Origin: PHAA01 sp964457945
Lineage (GTDB): Bacteria; Bacillota; Syntrophomonadia; Syntrophomonadales; Syntrophomonadaceae
Direction: 5' to 3'
NCBI GenBank assembly: GCA_964457945.1
Contig: CAYWFX010000003.1
Span: 124,001 to 188,000 of the forward strand
DNA: 64,000 nucleotides
Shown: one piece after another, positions 27,488 through 36,270 of the stretch
Layout: each line of letters opens with the position of its first letter
Position numbering within the stretch: the stretch's first letter is position 1
Notes under the pieces: generated by a model
The model's database searches: none
Seen by the model: only the letters and a program-made list of their open reading frames with translations
Told to the model about the DNA's origin: nothing
Translations under genes and position numbers: made by a program

Positions 27488-30400
27488 TTAATGGTCAATA
27501 TTCTTAGCATCCCTTGCCGACACCAATGCCGCTTTTACCATTTCAAGACAAGATAATTGTAGTGTTGACCACTGTTCTTCTGTTGTTGGAAGTTTTTGCC
27601 CAATAGCACCCATACACCGTTCTTCAAAGATTTTTTTACTTTTTGCCCACCTTTCTTCCTCTCCTAATTCTGGCATGCTATGAGATTTATAGTTTCTTAA
27701 TTGTCGCAATATATATAATGCGGAAGCTAAGTCCTTAAACGGTACCCTGATTTTCTTATTTCCTGTCCGCATGTCTAATTTTAAATCTCTATTTAAAATG
27801 CTGTTAAGACCATCAATGAAGGAATCCCAGTCATCTGGTGTTCTCACAGTTTTACGAGCCTTATTTAACTCAACAGGATTATCCTGATTCTCAAAAATGT
27901 TCTTATCCTCTAAACTATTCTTACCAATCAGTAACTGGCGTAACTGGTGTTTTATATTGCGGATTTCATCTACAACTATACTCGATTGAGAATTATTTGA
28001 ATCATCATCCGGTTTTCTACTATCTTTATCATAACCTTCATACTCTGGAGCAGAAATCTTCTCGGGGCGCAGATTTGCACATATGTTCTCACCCTGAACA
28101 TTTTTACGACGAACCCATTCTTCAACCAGAAGGCTGCAAAATCCAAGTTGTCCATCACTATCTGTAATAAAAACTTCGTTATCAACAAGACCTTGTATCA
28201 CGTCCCCACACTGTCCAATACTATTACAATGTTTGAGCATTCTATCCCGAGATGTTCTATGGTCATTTAATAAATCTAGAATCAGATACATAACATCCTG
28301 TTCAATATGTCCGATTCTCTCTTGTCTACATATACCTTCCTCAAAATAGGTATCCTGTTCAATGAATCGTTGAATTACAGCCTCGATATCATAATTTGTA
28401 ACAAAATACCTACGATGCTTGTTTAAAATATCTATTAAATCACTGCAAATTATTTGTATGTGCCATGGGTAGCCTGCAGTCAGTTTATAAATGTAATCCA
28501 CTATTTCACTTGGGATAATGACCTTGGTCTTTTCCAGTGGAGCAAGAATGGCATTCTGCGCATCTGGTTTGTCTAAAAAAGTAACCTTTTCGCTACGTAA
28601 ATCTGCCCATATCTGAGCAGGGACCTTATTGGCTAGTTCATCACTGGTGTGCCAATCTGCAAATACAACACCGAGTCCGTATTGGGAATCAGTATAAAAA
28701 TTTCTCAGATCCCCAAGGCAACCACTATCCACGGTACCCTTATTTATGCGATCGATAAGACCGTGAAACTCATCCAGCATCAGAATTATTCTTTCAATTC
28801 CCGCTTCTTGGCATTCATACAATAACTCTGCGAATTCATCTGCATCTTTTGCGATTGGAATATCGGTGCCTATACCTCTCTTTCTAAATTCTCCTTGTAT
28901 TTGTCGGGATAATTTAAAAAAAATATTTGTCCATGAACCATCCAAAGTGACAAAAACAACCATAAATTTGTTATTTGAGTCTGAAGTAATTTGTTTTTTT
29001 AAAAAGTGCAAGATAGATGTCTTGCCAACCTTTCTAACTCCTTGAATAAATGGGCGAAACCTATTTTGACGGACTCCGTTAGACAATCTCCCCAGCAATT
29101 CCTCTCTGCCATACAAATTGTCTGGTCCATCCACCCTAGGTTGAAGAGCGTTATGGTCATAAATGGCATCTACATCCATAAACTTTGAGATATTAATAAT
29201 AACATCCTGAGAATAGCTTTCAGGATTGAGTTGCCTAGGGAGAGAGGCATATTCTATAACAACTCTGATATCAATAGAGCATTCTTGATAGATTTTATTA
29301 ATGAAGTTAATTGGCAATGAAATATAGAGAATATCACCACTCGGGAGTGAGAGTTCCAAATCATTAGAATAAGAGTTCCATTTATCCTGCATAGGGTTTT
29401 GCACCTGAATTCGATAAATTGTTAACCCTGCCAGACCGACATTTGCAATTTTAGCAATTACATTGACACAGATATCACCCGGTATGAAATAACTACCCGT
29501 TTCAAGTTCGAGATTAACCCGAGGCTTTTTAAATTGCTGTTCTAAATAATCAATACAGTTTCGTAAATTTTGAAATGCATTTAGCAATGCCCCTCGATAA
29601 AGAGGAACTATATTGTCAATCTGCTTATCTCTAATATCTTTTAATTGAGCCGTAATTGCGGGTAGTTCATACCCGTCCCCATTGGATTTATGTTCCAAAG
29701 CAATATTGTACAACCTATTTATTAATTCTGGTAGGAGGTTATCTGGTTGCTTTTGTAGCGACATTACTGCATCAGCAATTTTCGGCAATAAATTATAGTA
29801 AGCGTCTGCGTCAGAAGCGGAAAACCTGCGATTTAACCAGGTTACCTCTTCAGGCAAGGAAGAGATGTATTTAGATAAATTTTTCATGTCATCTTCTATC
29901 TTGGTCAGCTTAGCATCCCAACCCCGCAATGGAAAAACGTTCTTGTAATGCATTAATGTTTGATATGTATCATAGGCTCTATGATAATCCAATAGTTCAT
30001 GTCTATAAGCCAAAGCTATGCTTCGATATCCATGATATATTTGGTATGGCCGAACAGGCAATGAATCCATCAATAGGGTGGCTTTCTCTAGATTAAGGTA
30101 GCCTTCTTCAATTTTTCCCTGTCTGCTCATTGCTTTTCCATAAAATGAATGCGCTAGGGCAAGGCTGTAAATATTTTCAGCATTAGTTTGATTGCATTCG
30201 TATTCAACTTCACGAGCATGTAATACATCCAAGAATAGTGTGCATCGCTCTTCGGAACTACCTTTATATGAGGAATAGAAAGACACCATTTGATGAAGAT
30301 CACGACACCCATGTACCATGTCTTTATAAACCCTGCTTTCCGGATTCAATGGTGGGACAGTATTATGCGAATACTTTGGTATACTATTATTCTCGACTAA

Positions 30401-31699
30401 GAAACTGGAGGATTCCGGCCATATATGATTCAGTACATCTTTATATTTTATGAGAAAATCTCCAGAAATTTGAGATGCTTTCAAAAGTCGTTCCTCTGCT
30501 TCATTATTCTGACTAGCCAAATAAGCTAGCAAGCCTGATACCATCCATGCTTTCGCATTATTGCTGTACTCCTTTTTAGTGAAGCACGAGGAAACCGTAA
30601 ACGCTGACCCATATTCGCCCAGATAATAATAGGCGCAGGCAACATTCCAGTATACAGCGGCTGGAGTAGAATTATTTTCTAAATGACTTTGTGCTTTCTC
30701 TGTAGCATTTTGGTAATCACCATTGGCAACCATGCAATCTATTAATGCCCATTCTAATGGGGTTGAATCAAAGCCTTTTGATAATAATTGCTTGATCAGG
30801 TTAATTGATTCTTCTATATCTCCATCTGAATATCTTTCGAGAGATTTAGAATATTCAGATCTCATCTTAAGCCAATTTGAACTCTGCATAAGCTGAGCAT
30901 ATCTAGATGGTGGTCTAGGAATGAGAATGTTTTGAAGGACGCTTTTGACAGATTGTTGATTGGTTTGTGATGAGCTAATATGAGGTGTTTTATCAGCAAT
31001 ATCGTTTTGTTGCTCAGTAGATGTGAGTGATATGTTTTGCTGGAGGGTACTATCAGTGGTTCCTGGATCAGGATCTTTGCATGTCGCAACTTGTTGAAGA
31101 TCTGTTTTCTTAACAGATGCTTCAACTTCTGCAATATATCTTTGAATTAGATTAGAGTTTTTATTAAGAGCCATTTGCAAATTTTGGCGAGCATTTTCAG
31201 TGTCATTACTTTGAAGATTTAATAAACAAAGTAAAAAATGCCCTCTTTCAGGATGCTGTTCCTGCGGATTATCGATCCATTCCTCTATACACTCCTGGCT
31301 TTTGCCGATTTGATGTTTAAGGTAATAAGCTTGTGCCAACCCCCACAAGGCAGGACCCACTACTGGGTTTGCTTTGTGTAATGGGGCATAGAATTCAATA
31401 TAGTCGTTGTATTTCCCAATTTTAAGCCAACAAAGTGTTTCGGATATTCGACTGGTAGTAATTGCCGTTGGTCTATTAGGTAGAGAATTATTTAACTCAC
31501 GAAATAGCACTGCTGCGGTTTCGTAATCACTATTATCAAAATATTGAGCGGCCTTATTGTATTGTTCTAGAATATTAGGGCGATCAAGTACGTATTTACC
31601 TGGTCCAACAGTCCACGAACGATGAAATAATTCGTCAATTAGGCCTAGTTGTATATCGCCATCCAGTATTTGTGATAGAATAATATCAACTTGTTCCAT
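27488..31699 (-). CDS. TPR-STAND ATPase with C-terminal HEPN-like domain
   Basis: This protein has 1403 residues from the ATG at 31699, which follows AAAGGAG; the frame extends 12 codons further without a ribosome site. Roughly the first 600 residues are helical repeats of TPR character, many with the A-x-Y-x-L pattern, interrupted by a Ser/Gln/Thr-rich linker near 230-265. An AAA_16/STAND-type ATPase follows: NLYGREELLGRL, Walker A GVRKVGKT at about 887-894 and Walker B ILMLDEFHGL at about 975, then winged-helix-like segments to about 1210. The last 150 residues contain RNYKSH at about 1335-1340, the RX4H pattern of HEPN ribonucleases with the usual Asn after Arg. It resembles NLR-like defence ATPases. 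Activity is an inference. Confidence 0.72.
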   Translation of the reverse strand: MEQVDIILSQILDGDIQLGLIDELFHRSWTVGPGKYVLDRPNILEQYNKAAQYFDNSDYETAAVLFRELNNSLPNRPTAITTSRISETLCWLKIGKYNDYIEFYAPLHKANPVVGPALWGLAQAYYLKHQIGKSQECIEEWIDNPQEQHPERGHFLLCLLNLQSNDTENARQNLQMALNKNSNLIQRYIAEVEASVKKTDLQQVATCKDPDPGTTDSTLQQNISLTSTEQQNDIADKTPHISSSQTNQQSVKSVLQNILIPRPPSRYAQLMQSSNWLKMRSEYSKSLERYSDGDIEESINLIKQLLSKGFDSTPLEWALIDCMVANGDYQNATEKAQSHLENNSTPAAVYWNVACAYYYLGEYGSAFTVSSCFTKKEYSNNAKAWMVSGLLAYLASQNNEAEERLLKASQISGDFLIKYKDVLNHIWPESSSFLVENNSIPKYSHNTVPPLNPESRVYKDMVHGCRDLHQMVSFYSSYKGSSEERCTLFLDVLHAREVEYECNQTNAENIYSLALAHSFYGKAMSRQGKIEEGYLNLEKATLLMDSLPVRPYQIYHGYRSIALAYRHELLDYHRAYDTYQTLMHYKNVFPLRGWDAKLTKIEDDMKNLSKYISSLPEEVTWLNRRFSASDADAYYNLLPKIADAVMSLQKQPDNLLPELINRLYNIALEHKSNGDGYELPAITAQLKDIRDKQIDNIVPLYRGALLNAFQNLRNCIDYLEQQFKKPRVNLELETGSYFIPGDICVNVIAKIANVGLAGLTIYRIQVQNPMQDKWNSYSNDLELSLPSGDILYISLPINFINKIYQECSIDIRVVIEYASLPRQLNPESYSQDVIINISKFMDVDAIYDHNALQPRVDGPDNLYGREELLGRLSNGVRQNRFRPFIQGVRKVGKTSILHFLKKQITSDSNNKFMVVFVTLDGSWTNIFFKLSRQIQGEFRKRGIGTDIPIAKDADEFAELLYECQEAGIERIILMLDEFHGLIDRINKGTVDSGCLGDLRNFYTDSQYGLGVVFADWHTSDELANKVPAQIWADLRSEKVTFLDKPDAQNAILAPLEKTKVIIPSEIVDYIYKLTAGYPWHIQIICSDLIDILNKHRRYFVTNYDIEAVIQRFIEQDTYFEEGICRQERIGHIEQDVMYLILDLLNDHRTSRDRMLKHCNSIGQCGDVIQGLVDNEVFITDSDGQLGFCSLLVEEWVRRKNVQGENICANLRPEKISAPEYEGYDKDSRKPDDDSNNSQSSIVVDEIRNIKHQLRQLLIGKNSLEDKNIFENQDNPVELNKARKTVRTPDDWDSFIDGLNSILNRDLKLDMRTGNKKIRVPFKDLASALYILRQLRNYKSHSMPELGEEERWAKSKKIFEERCMGAIGQKLPTTEEQWSTLQLSCLEMVKAALVSARDAKNIDH

Positions 31700-31858
31700 A
31701 CTTAAACACTCCTTTTTAGGAATAGGGAAGCTCAAACTTAGAAGTCACTCTTTTAATAAATAAAATAAATATTGTCTGCTTGAATGTTCATGCCGCCAAA
31801 TTGCACGTGAGTATACACTATTGTTCGCGGATACCAAAAGCCTTTACGACCTCCTTTG

Positions 31859-32851
31859 TTACGTTAAACTAATATAGAGACCCAACCTATCCTTAATAGC
31901 TTGCCTAATGTGTGCAGGCGAAATCACCATAGCTGAAGCTCCCAACGAAAGCACCGATCTAATTACTTCGTCTTTGTCGAATTCATAATAGCTTACTTCC
32001 AGTATATAAACCCCATCTTCGCGCACATAGGCTTTTCTAACAAAATAAGAAAACAAGGAAAAGCAGCGTTCAATAACATTTTTTTCATCCTTAATAGCAA
32101 TGACAAGTGGTTCGGACGCTTTTTTACTTTCAATAGATTCAATTATATCCCTATTGTCATTATTTGTCTGCTCTTCAATATCCGAAACATTATATAGCCT
32201 AGAAATATTGGCCTTGATAGCTCTGCTTTCAGCCATTGAGTACATGGATACTCTAAACCTGTTCTCAAGTGTTGAGTATTCTATCCTAAACGGTATAGCA
32301 CGACAGTTTTCATACTTGCGATCATCTAAGGCAATATTCGAATATTGTATTACTGACTTCTTATCTATTGCGTTAAGAATTATTTTGAAGTTGTTAATAT
32401 AGTCAGCGGCTTTATAATCATCCTTATCTGAATAATTATTTCTAATATCAAAATGCTTGCTGAAATCAAGTGATTTTTGGTCCATATTAATTAGATTAGT
32501 TTGGAGTTTATCGATTACATCCTGTTCAAGAAACAATCTAATGCGTTCATCTTTGAGTAAATTTGACAACCAAACTAATTCAATATTCAGGGGCCTTACA
32601 GGTATATACCCTTCAAGCTGAGTGTGCGCTTGCTGATTTTTATCAAAGAAAAGTAGTTCGAAATTGGCATCAGCTTCCTTGTTTCGGTTAAGAAGAGCAT
32701 CTATGTAACCGTATACAGGTTCATTAAAACAGTTTTGCATAAAGCTATCGGCAATCTCATTCTTAGTATAACTATAGCCTGCGTGGAACCGGTTAATTAG
32801 GTCAATGGTGTGGGCGATGTATTTGTTTTTATATTCATTAAATAGCTTCAT
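31859..32851 (-). CDS. WYL-domain protein (second of a tandem pair)
   Basis: This protein has about 330 residues. A WYL-type domain is suggested by the strand-rich segment AIPFRIEYSTLENRFRVSMY at about residue 190, followed by the usual beta stretch and a C-terminal extension with SVLSLGASAMVISPAHIR-like ending, typical of WYL regulators. No clear helix-turn-helix is seen at its N-terminus. The start overlaps the end of the preceding WYL gene by 14 bases, so the two are coupled and may form a heteromer. GGAGG lies rather far (15 bases) from the ATG. It probably regulates the island genes. Confidence 0.65.
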   Translation of the reverse strand: MKLFNEYKNKYIAHTIDLINRFHAGYSYTKNEIADSFMQNCFNEPVYGYIDALLNRNKEADANFELLFFDKNQQAHTQLEGYIPVRPLNIELVWLSNLLKDERIRLFLEQDVIDKLQTNLINMDQKSLDFSKHFDIRNNYSDKDDYKAADYINNFKIILNAIDKKSVIQYSNIALDDRKYENCRAIPFRIEYSTLENRFRVSMYSMAESRAIKANISRLYNVSDIEEQTNNDNRDIIESIESKKASEPLVIAIKDEKNVIERCFSLFSYFVRKAYVREDGVYILEVSYYEFDKDEVIRSVLSLGASAMVISPAHIRQAIKDRLGLYISLT

Positions 32852-34142
32852 AATTTTGAGCCCAAACCTCCAATTCTTTAAGAAATTCTTCCCGTAGTTG
32901 GTGCCTGTCGCTCTTAATAACCTCCACAAATCCCATGAAGGTTCTAATCCACGGTTTCATTTCACGTGGGTCAGTAACATCAATGGCATATAAATATCTG
33001 CAATCTCCTAATTTTCGAAGTTCGCCCCACTTGCCTCCATCTTTTATGCGTTTTACCATATATGGTTCATTTTCCGGTGTAAATGTGAATATTAACTCTA
33101 CCTTAAAAAGACCTAGGTCCCTTTTCAATGGACTGGCACACCAACAAAATTGCATATGCTCATCATAAATAGTATCTAAATCTAGTTCTGCCGGTTTGGT
33201 TCCGGTTTCCTTAATAAACCTCATACGATCTATTCTAAATATTATAGGAATTAAATTCGTTTCTTTAAATGCACATAAGAACCGCCTTCCATAGAGTTCG
33301 TCAATAATTATTTTGTGTGGAATAACATCCTGGTTGACAATCCACTCTATAGAATCAAATTTTCTATATTCAAATCTGATAAGAGAAGCTTTATTTACCG
33401 CAATGATTAATTGCCAAACAGCCTCATCGTCCAGAACATGCTGGAAATGACAGTGTTTAAACATAAACATATCTGCCTGAACCTCATTGCAGCTTTGTTC
33501 AATTTGCATATATTGCTTCAGTGTATCGGATAGATAATATCCCGGTGTGCAAGGATAAAAGGTGTTTTTATAAAACTTAACTGCTTGGGCAAGGTTTCTT
33601 AGTTCAGAATCTGATAAGTGCTTCAAAATATCATCAGCAACTGCATAATATAGGTTCTTTCCCTTGTATGTACTTTTTAATATGCCGATTCCACATAATT
33701 CCGTTAATTTACGATATACGGTATTATGATTATATCTCTCTTGGGGCATTTCTGAATTATAATTTTCTATCATAGCTGAGATTTTATTTTCATCTAATCC
33801 TCCTGGATGGCAACTCAATAACTGCATTATCTTCAAGTACAGTTCAATATCCAGGTTAGTAAAGCTCTTGGTTCGAAATGAATCAATTAAATAATTAGTT
33901 GTGGTATTAAACATATTGGAACTCATTCTTACATATTTTTTCTTGTTCTCAATCTGTTCCGTAATGTTACTGTTATCAAGAAAACCTAATATCTTGCGTT
34001 TTTCATTATCGTATTTTCTAGAACTTATCCCGCGGTATTCAAAGTCTGTTCTGGAAAAGCAGCCATATATAAAAATATCTCTTAAAACGCTTCTGAGTTT
34101 TTCGTAGTTGCCGACAAAGTCTCGGTTACTGATTCTTTTCAC
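32838..34142 (-). CDS. WYL-domain transcriptional regulator (first of a tandem pair)
   Basis: This protein has about 434 residues from a GTG that follows GGGGGTGA; an upstream GTG at 34160 lies before that site. The N-terminal 150 residues are charged and helical; KIMQLLSCHPGGLDENKISAMI followed by VYRKLTELCGIGILKS (about 100-155) reads as a winged helix. The WYL-like domain (ASLIRFEYRKFDSIEW, then GRRFLCAFKETNLIPIIF) lies around residues 240-300. WYL regulators such as BrxR and CapW control phage-defence operons, which makes a similar role here plausible. The gene is divergent from the peptide genes at 34.3 kb. Confidence 0.7.
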   Translation of the reverse strand: MKRISNRDFVGNYEKLRSVLRDIFIYGCFSRTDFEYRGISSRKYDNEKRKILGFLDNSNITEQIENKKKYVRMSSNMFNTTTNYLIDSFRTKSFTNLDIELYLKIMQLLSCHPGGLDENKISAMIENYNSEMPQERYNHNTVYRKLTELCGIGILKSTYKGKNLYYAVADDILKHLSDSELRNLAQAVKFYKNTFYPCTPGYYLSDTLKQYMQIEQSCNEVQADMFMFKHCHFQHVLDDEAVWQLIIAVNKASLIRFEYRKFDSIEWIVNQDVIPHKIIIDELYGRRFLCAFKETNLIPIIFRIDRMRFIKETGTKPAELDLDTIYDEHMQFCWCASPLKRDLGLFKVELIFTFTPENEPYMVKRIKDGGKWGELRKLGDCRYLYAIDVTDPREMKPWIRTFMGFVEVIKSDRHQLREEFLKELEVWAQNYEAI

Positions 34143-34333
34143 TCTTTCACCCCCACCCACTATTGCCTATATCGTAATTCATACCCAATCAATAAAATCC
34201 ATTTGTGATTAAGCACTGAATAAATTTAGCAATTTCGCATGGTTTTTGAAATGCACCAATTTTAATAGGGGCTTATTATAGATACACGCTCCAGGTAATA
34301 CTGAAGCAATACATCACGAGGAGGTGAAAATAC
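34143..34333. promoter_or_regulatory. Divergent region; first copy of the duplicated upstream element
   Basis: From 34234 to the ATG at 34334 the sequence is closely similar to that before the 272-residue gene. The proximal block TTCGCATGGTTTTTGAAATG (34234-34253) and the distal block AGGTAATACTGAAGCAA are shared, with nearly identical spacing to the start codon (100 versus 101 bases). It probably contains the promoter and a common regulatory site. Confidence 0.6.
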
Positions 34334-34528
34334 ATGTCATTTACAGACAGACTCTCAAACGGTCTCAAAGGAGCTACTATTGGCAGCACTGCCGTTGCTT
34401 CACTCGGCGGAAATATCGTCTCAGGAGTATGTCCAGTAGGTGGTTCTATTGTAGGCCCACTTGGAAACGGCATAACAGTCGGTTCTGGTACCGGTGTTGC
34501 TGTGATCAGTCTATCGGTACTGTCATAA
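34334..34528 (+). CDS. Small Gly-rich hydrophobic peptide
   Basis: This 64-residue peptide has AGGAGGTGA before its ATG. It starts MSFTDRLSNGLKGA and then becomes a Gly/Ser/Val-rich chain with repeated small-residue spacing (for example GGNIVSG, GGSIVGPLGNG) and one Cys. No signal peptide or double-Gly leader is evident. The composition suits a membrane-inserting or self-assembling peptide such as a class II-like bacteriocin, but no known family was recognised. It shares its upstream element with the 272-residue gene. Confidence 0.55.
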   Translation: MSFTDRLSNGLKGATIGSTAVASLGGNIVSGVCPVGGSIVGPLGNGITVGSGTGVAVISLSVLS

Positions 34529-34601
34529 GTGGATGGTTTCTTTGATGGAGGCTAATCATCCTCTTCAATGCCCAACTACTAAAAAAAGGAGGTGAATCGT
34601 T

Positions 34602-34676
34602 ATGTCGTGCAAATGCTTAACTTGCCCGCTATCCTTACTTTGCCTGCTACTTAACCCTTTAAGATGTGGCAGATAG
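34602..34676 (+). CDS. 24-residue Cys-rich hydrophobic micropeptide
   Basis: This open frame starts at an ATG 6-8 bases after a perfect AAAGGAGGTGA and reads MSCKCLTCPLSLLCLLL followed by a short basic tail ending in Cys-Gly-Arg. Five of 24 residues are Cys, and the middle is strongly hydrophobic. It sits between the two putative membrane-active genes on the same strand. The ribosome site is one of the best in the window, which argues for real translation. No family is recognised. Confidence 0.45.
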   Translation: MSCKCLTCPLSLLCLLLNPLRCGR

Positions 34677-34983
34677 GCTGTTTTACTTTTTCCAGTAAGA
34701 AAGGAGGTGTCATTTCCATCAAAATATTGGCTCTGTGAGGGCTAAAAAGGTTAGTTTTTCCTTCTATTTGGAGTTTTAAATCTGGTGGAAGGACTTTTTG
34801 CAGTGATACTAGTCTATATTGCAATGGATACTAACGCAATTAAGTAGATATTTGGCGATAGACAGAATTAATTTCCAACAAATTCGCATGCTTTTTGAAA
34901 TGTTTCAATTAAGGTATGCAGTTACAATAAGTACATACCCTAGGTAATGCTGAATCAACACATAATAAAAGGAGGAGAGTATA
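34677..34983 (+). promoter_or_regulatory. Spacer with second copy of the duplicated upstream element
   Basis: The segment 34883-34983 is the second copy: TTCGCATGCTTTTTGAAATG (34883-34902) and AGGTAATGCTGAATCAA, then GGAGGAGAG before a TTG start. A further AAAGGAGGTG at 34703-34712 has no convincing reading frame behind it. No other gene was seen. Confidence 0.55.
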
Positions 34984-35802
34984 TTGGAAAACAAAAATCA
35001 TGGTGGTAGTGTATCTGCTGGTATCAAAGAGGTTTACGAAGCAAAAGTTGGTATTGAGGCAGTTTCAAGAGCTGGTCAGAATAAGAACCTACACGGCATT
35101 GTGCACGAAGTGCTCTATAAAGATGCCCAAACCGTTAATCCCTCAAACCTAATTAAAGGTACAAAAGCTGTTCTAACAAAGTCTACAACAGCTGTCAGGG
35201 ACGATGTTCTCCTAATGAACGCTGGGAAAGTTGTAGGACGGACTCAATTGAAGGATACTGTCCCATCAATCGGAAAAACTGTTAAGCAAGTTGCATCAGG
35301 TAAATATCAAGGTACAACCTTAATGGGAACCAAGGAAACGGTTAAGGCTTTTAATTCAGAGGTTGCAAAAGCAGCTTCGAATGGAGCTAAGGTGACTCAA
35401 AAAATGCAATCCACCGGAATTTCTTCTGCTGATACTGCGCGCATTGCCGGCAAAGCACTCGGAGGCAATATAACGGGTAAGGCACTTGCAAGCGCTGCAA
35501 AAAGTTCAGGTGCAGTAGGTGCAGTGGTCTCTGGCGGTTTTGAAGTCTTTTCCGCAGGCAAAGATCTTTTAGACGGTCAAATAGACGGAGGAGAATTTGT
35601 AGGTAGAGTGGCTAAAGAAGCTACTGGCGGCGGTTTGTCAGCTGCTGCCGCTGGTACTGCAGCTACTGCACTAACTACCGTAGCTGCCGGATTACTAGCT
35701 GGAAGTACAGCGCCTGTGTGGGTACCGGTTGTGGCTGGGTTTGGAGCTGCAATAGCAGTTGGTTCAGCAGCCAAAGGTTTGTGGGATTTCTTATGGGACT
35801 AA
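34984..35802 (+). CDS. Ala/Gly-rich protein with hydrophobic C-terminal hairpin, possible membrane-active effector
   Basis: This 272-residue protein starts at TTG after GGAGGAGAG. The first two thirds are soluble, Lys/Thr/Ser/Ala-rich and helical (for example IKEVYEAKVGIEAVSRAGQ). Residues 205-268 form two long Ala/Gly-rich hydrophobic stretches separated by VWVPVV, ending in LWDFLWD. That hairpin recalls pore-forming or holin-like segments. No signal peptide is seen. It shares its upstream element with the 64-residue peptide gene, which implies joint control. It is not recognised as a known family; an effector or toxin role is an inference. Confidence 0.55.
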   Translation: MENKNHGGSVSAGIKEVYEAKVGIEAVSRAGQNKNLHGIVHEVLYKDAQTVNPSNLIKGTKAVLTKSTTAVRDDVLLMNAGKVVGRTQLKDTVPSIGKTVKQVASGKYQGTTLMGTKETVKAFNSEVAKAASNGAKVTQKMQSTGISSADTARIAGKALGGNITGKALASAAKSSGAVGAVVSGGFEVFSAGKDLLDGQIDGGEFVGRVAKEATGGGLSAAAAGTAATALTTVAAGLLAGSTAPVWVPVVAGFGAAIAVGSAAKGLWDFLWD

Positions 35803-36203
35803 CAAGAACAAAATATCATTCCAGGACAGGAGGAGATGTCTTTTCCTGTCCTAGCATTTGTAAGCAATTGTAAAAATGAATTTTGATGAGAATTAAAATG
35901 TATCGATAGCTTATTGGATATTCTTTGATGAAGTATTTGATGACTATGAGTAATCAGACTCTTTTCAAAAGTCGCAACATTTTCCTCGTTTATCTCTAGC
36001 GGAAATTCTTCTAATAAAACCACTAATACCTTTTGCAGACGTTCAATTCCAACTGATAATTGGTATAGCACATGAAAAACTTCACATTCTTCTTCAAACC
36101 ATTCCATTTTGTCGAAGCATTTCATACCGTTATATATGAATGTACCCGCAATATCTATTTCTCTTCCCAAATTAAAATTTTTATAGAACTGAATTAAATT
36201 CAT
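35799..36203 (-). CDS. Hypothetical protein, probably C-terminally truncated
   Basis: This protein has about 134 residues from the ATG at 36203, which lies 11 bases after GGGAG; an in-frame ATG at 36221 is before that site. It is helical with a conserved-looking core (FLGREIDIAG-like start, VLYQLSVGIERLQKVLVVLLEEF) and several His in the second half. The last 17 codons run through a strong hairpin (35823-35852) that would suit a transcription stop, so the native end may have been lost. It is the last gene before the right island end. The function is unknown. Confidence 0.5.
   Translation of the reverse strand: MNLIQFYKNFNLGREIDIAGTFIYNGMKCFDKMEWFEEECEVFHVLYQLSVGIERLQKVLVVLLEEFPLEINEENVATFEKSLITHSHQILHQRISNKLSIHFNSHQNSFLQLLTNARTGKDISSCPGMIFCSC
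35823..35852. terminator. Hairpin between convergent genes
   Basis: A 9-bp perfect inverted repeat, AGGACAGGA/TCCTGTCCT, with a 12-base loop lies 21 bases after the 272-residue gene and inside the 3' end of the convergent gene. There is no strong T-run, so it may act more as an mRNA end-stabiliser than as a full terminator. Confidence 0.4.
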
Positions 36204-36270
36204 AATTACATAATCTCCCATAAACTATTTTTAATTCTAACACACAACCGGATTCGAATTAAAGTTAGCC

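Noticed and set aside
27488..31699. Reading the STAND ATPase as a TnsC-like transposition ATPase
   Set aside because: It is several times longer than TnsC, has TPR arrays and a HEPN-like tail, and no TnsB or TniQ partner is encoded nearby.
34324..34545. 73-codon frame overlapping the Gly-rich peptide in another frame
   Set aside because: It is rich in Arg, Trp and Cys without pattern, and the ribosome site fits the 64-residue frame starting at 34334.
34703..34745. Possible 12-codon frame after a strong AAAGGAGGTG
   Set aside because: The only in-frame start (GTG) is part of the ribosome site itself, and alternative ATT or TTG starts give fewer than ten codons.
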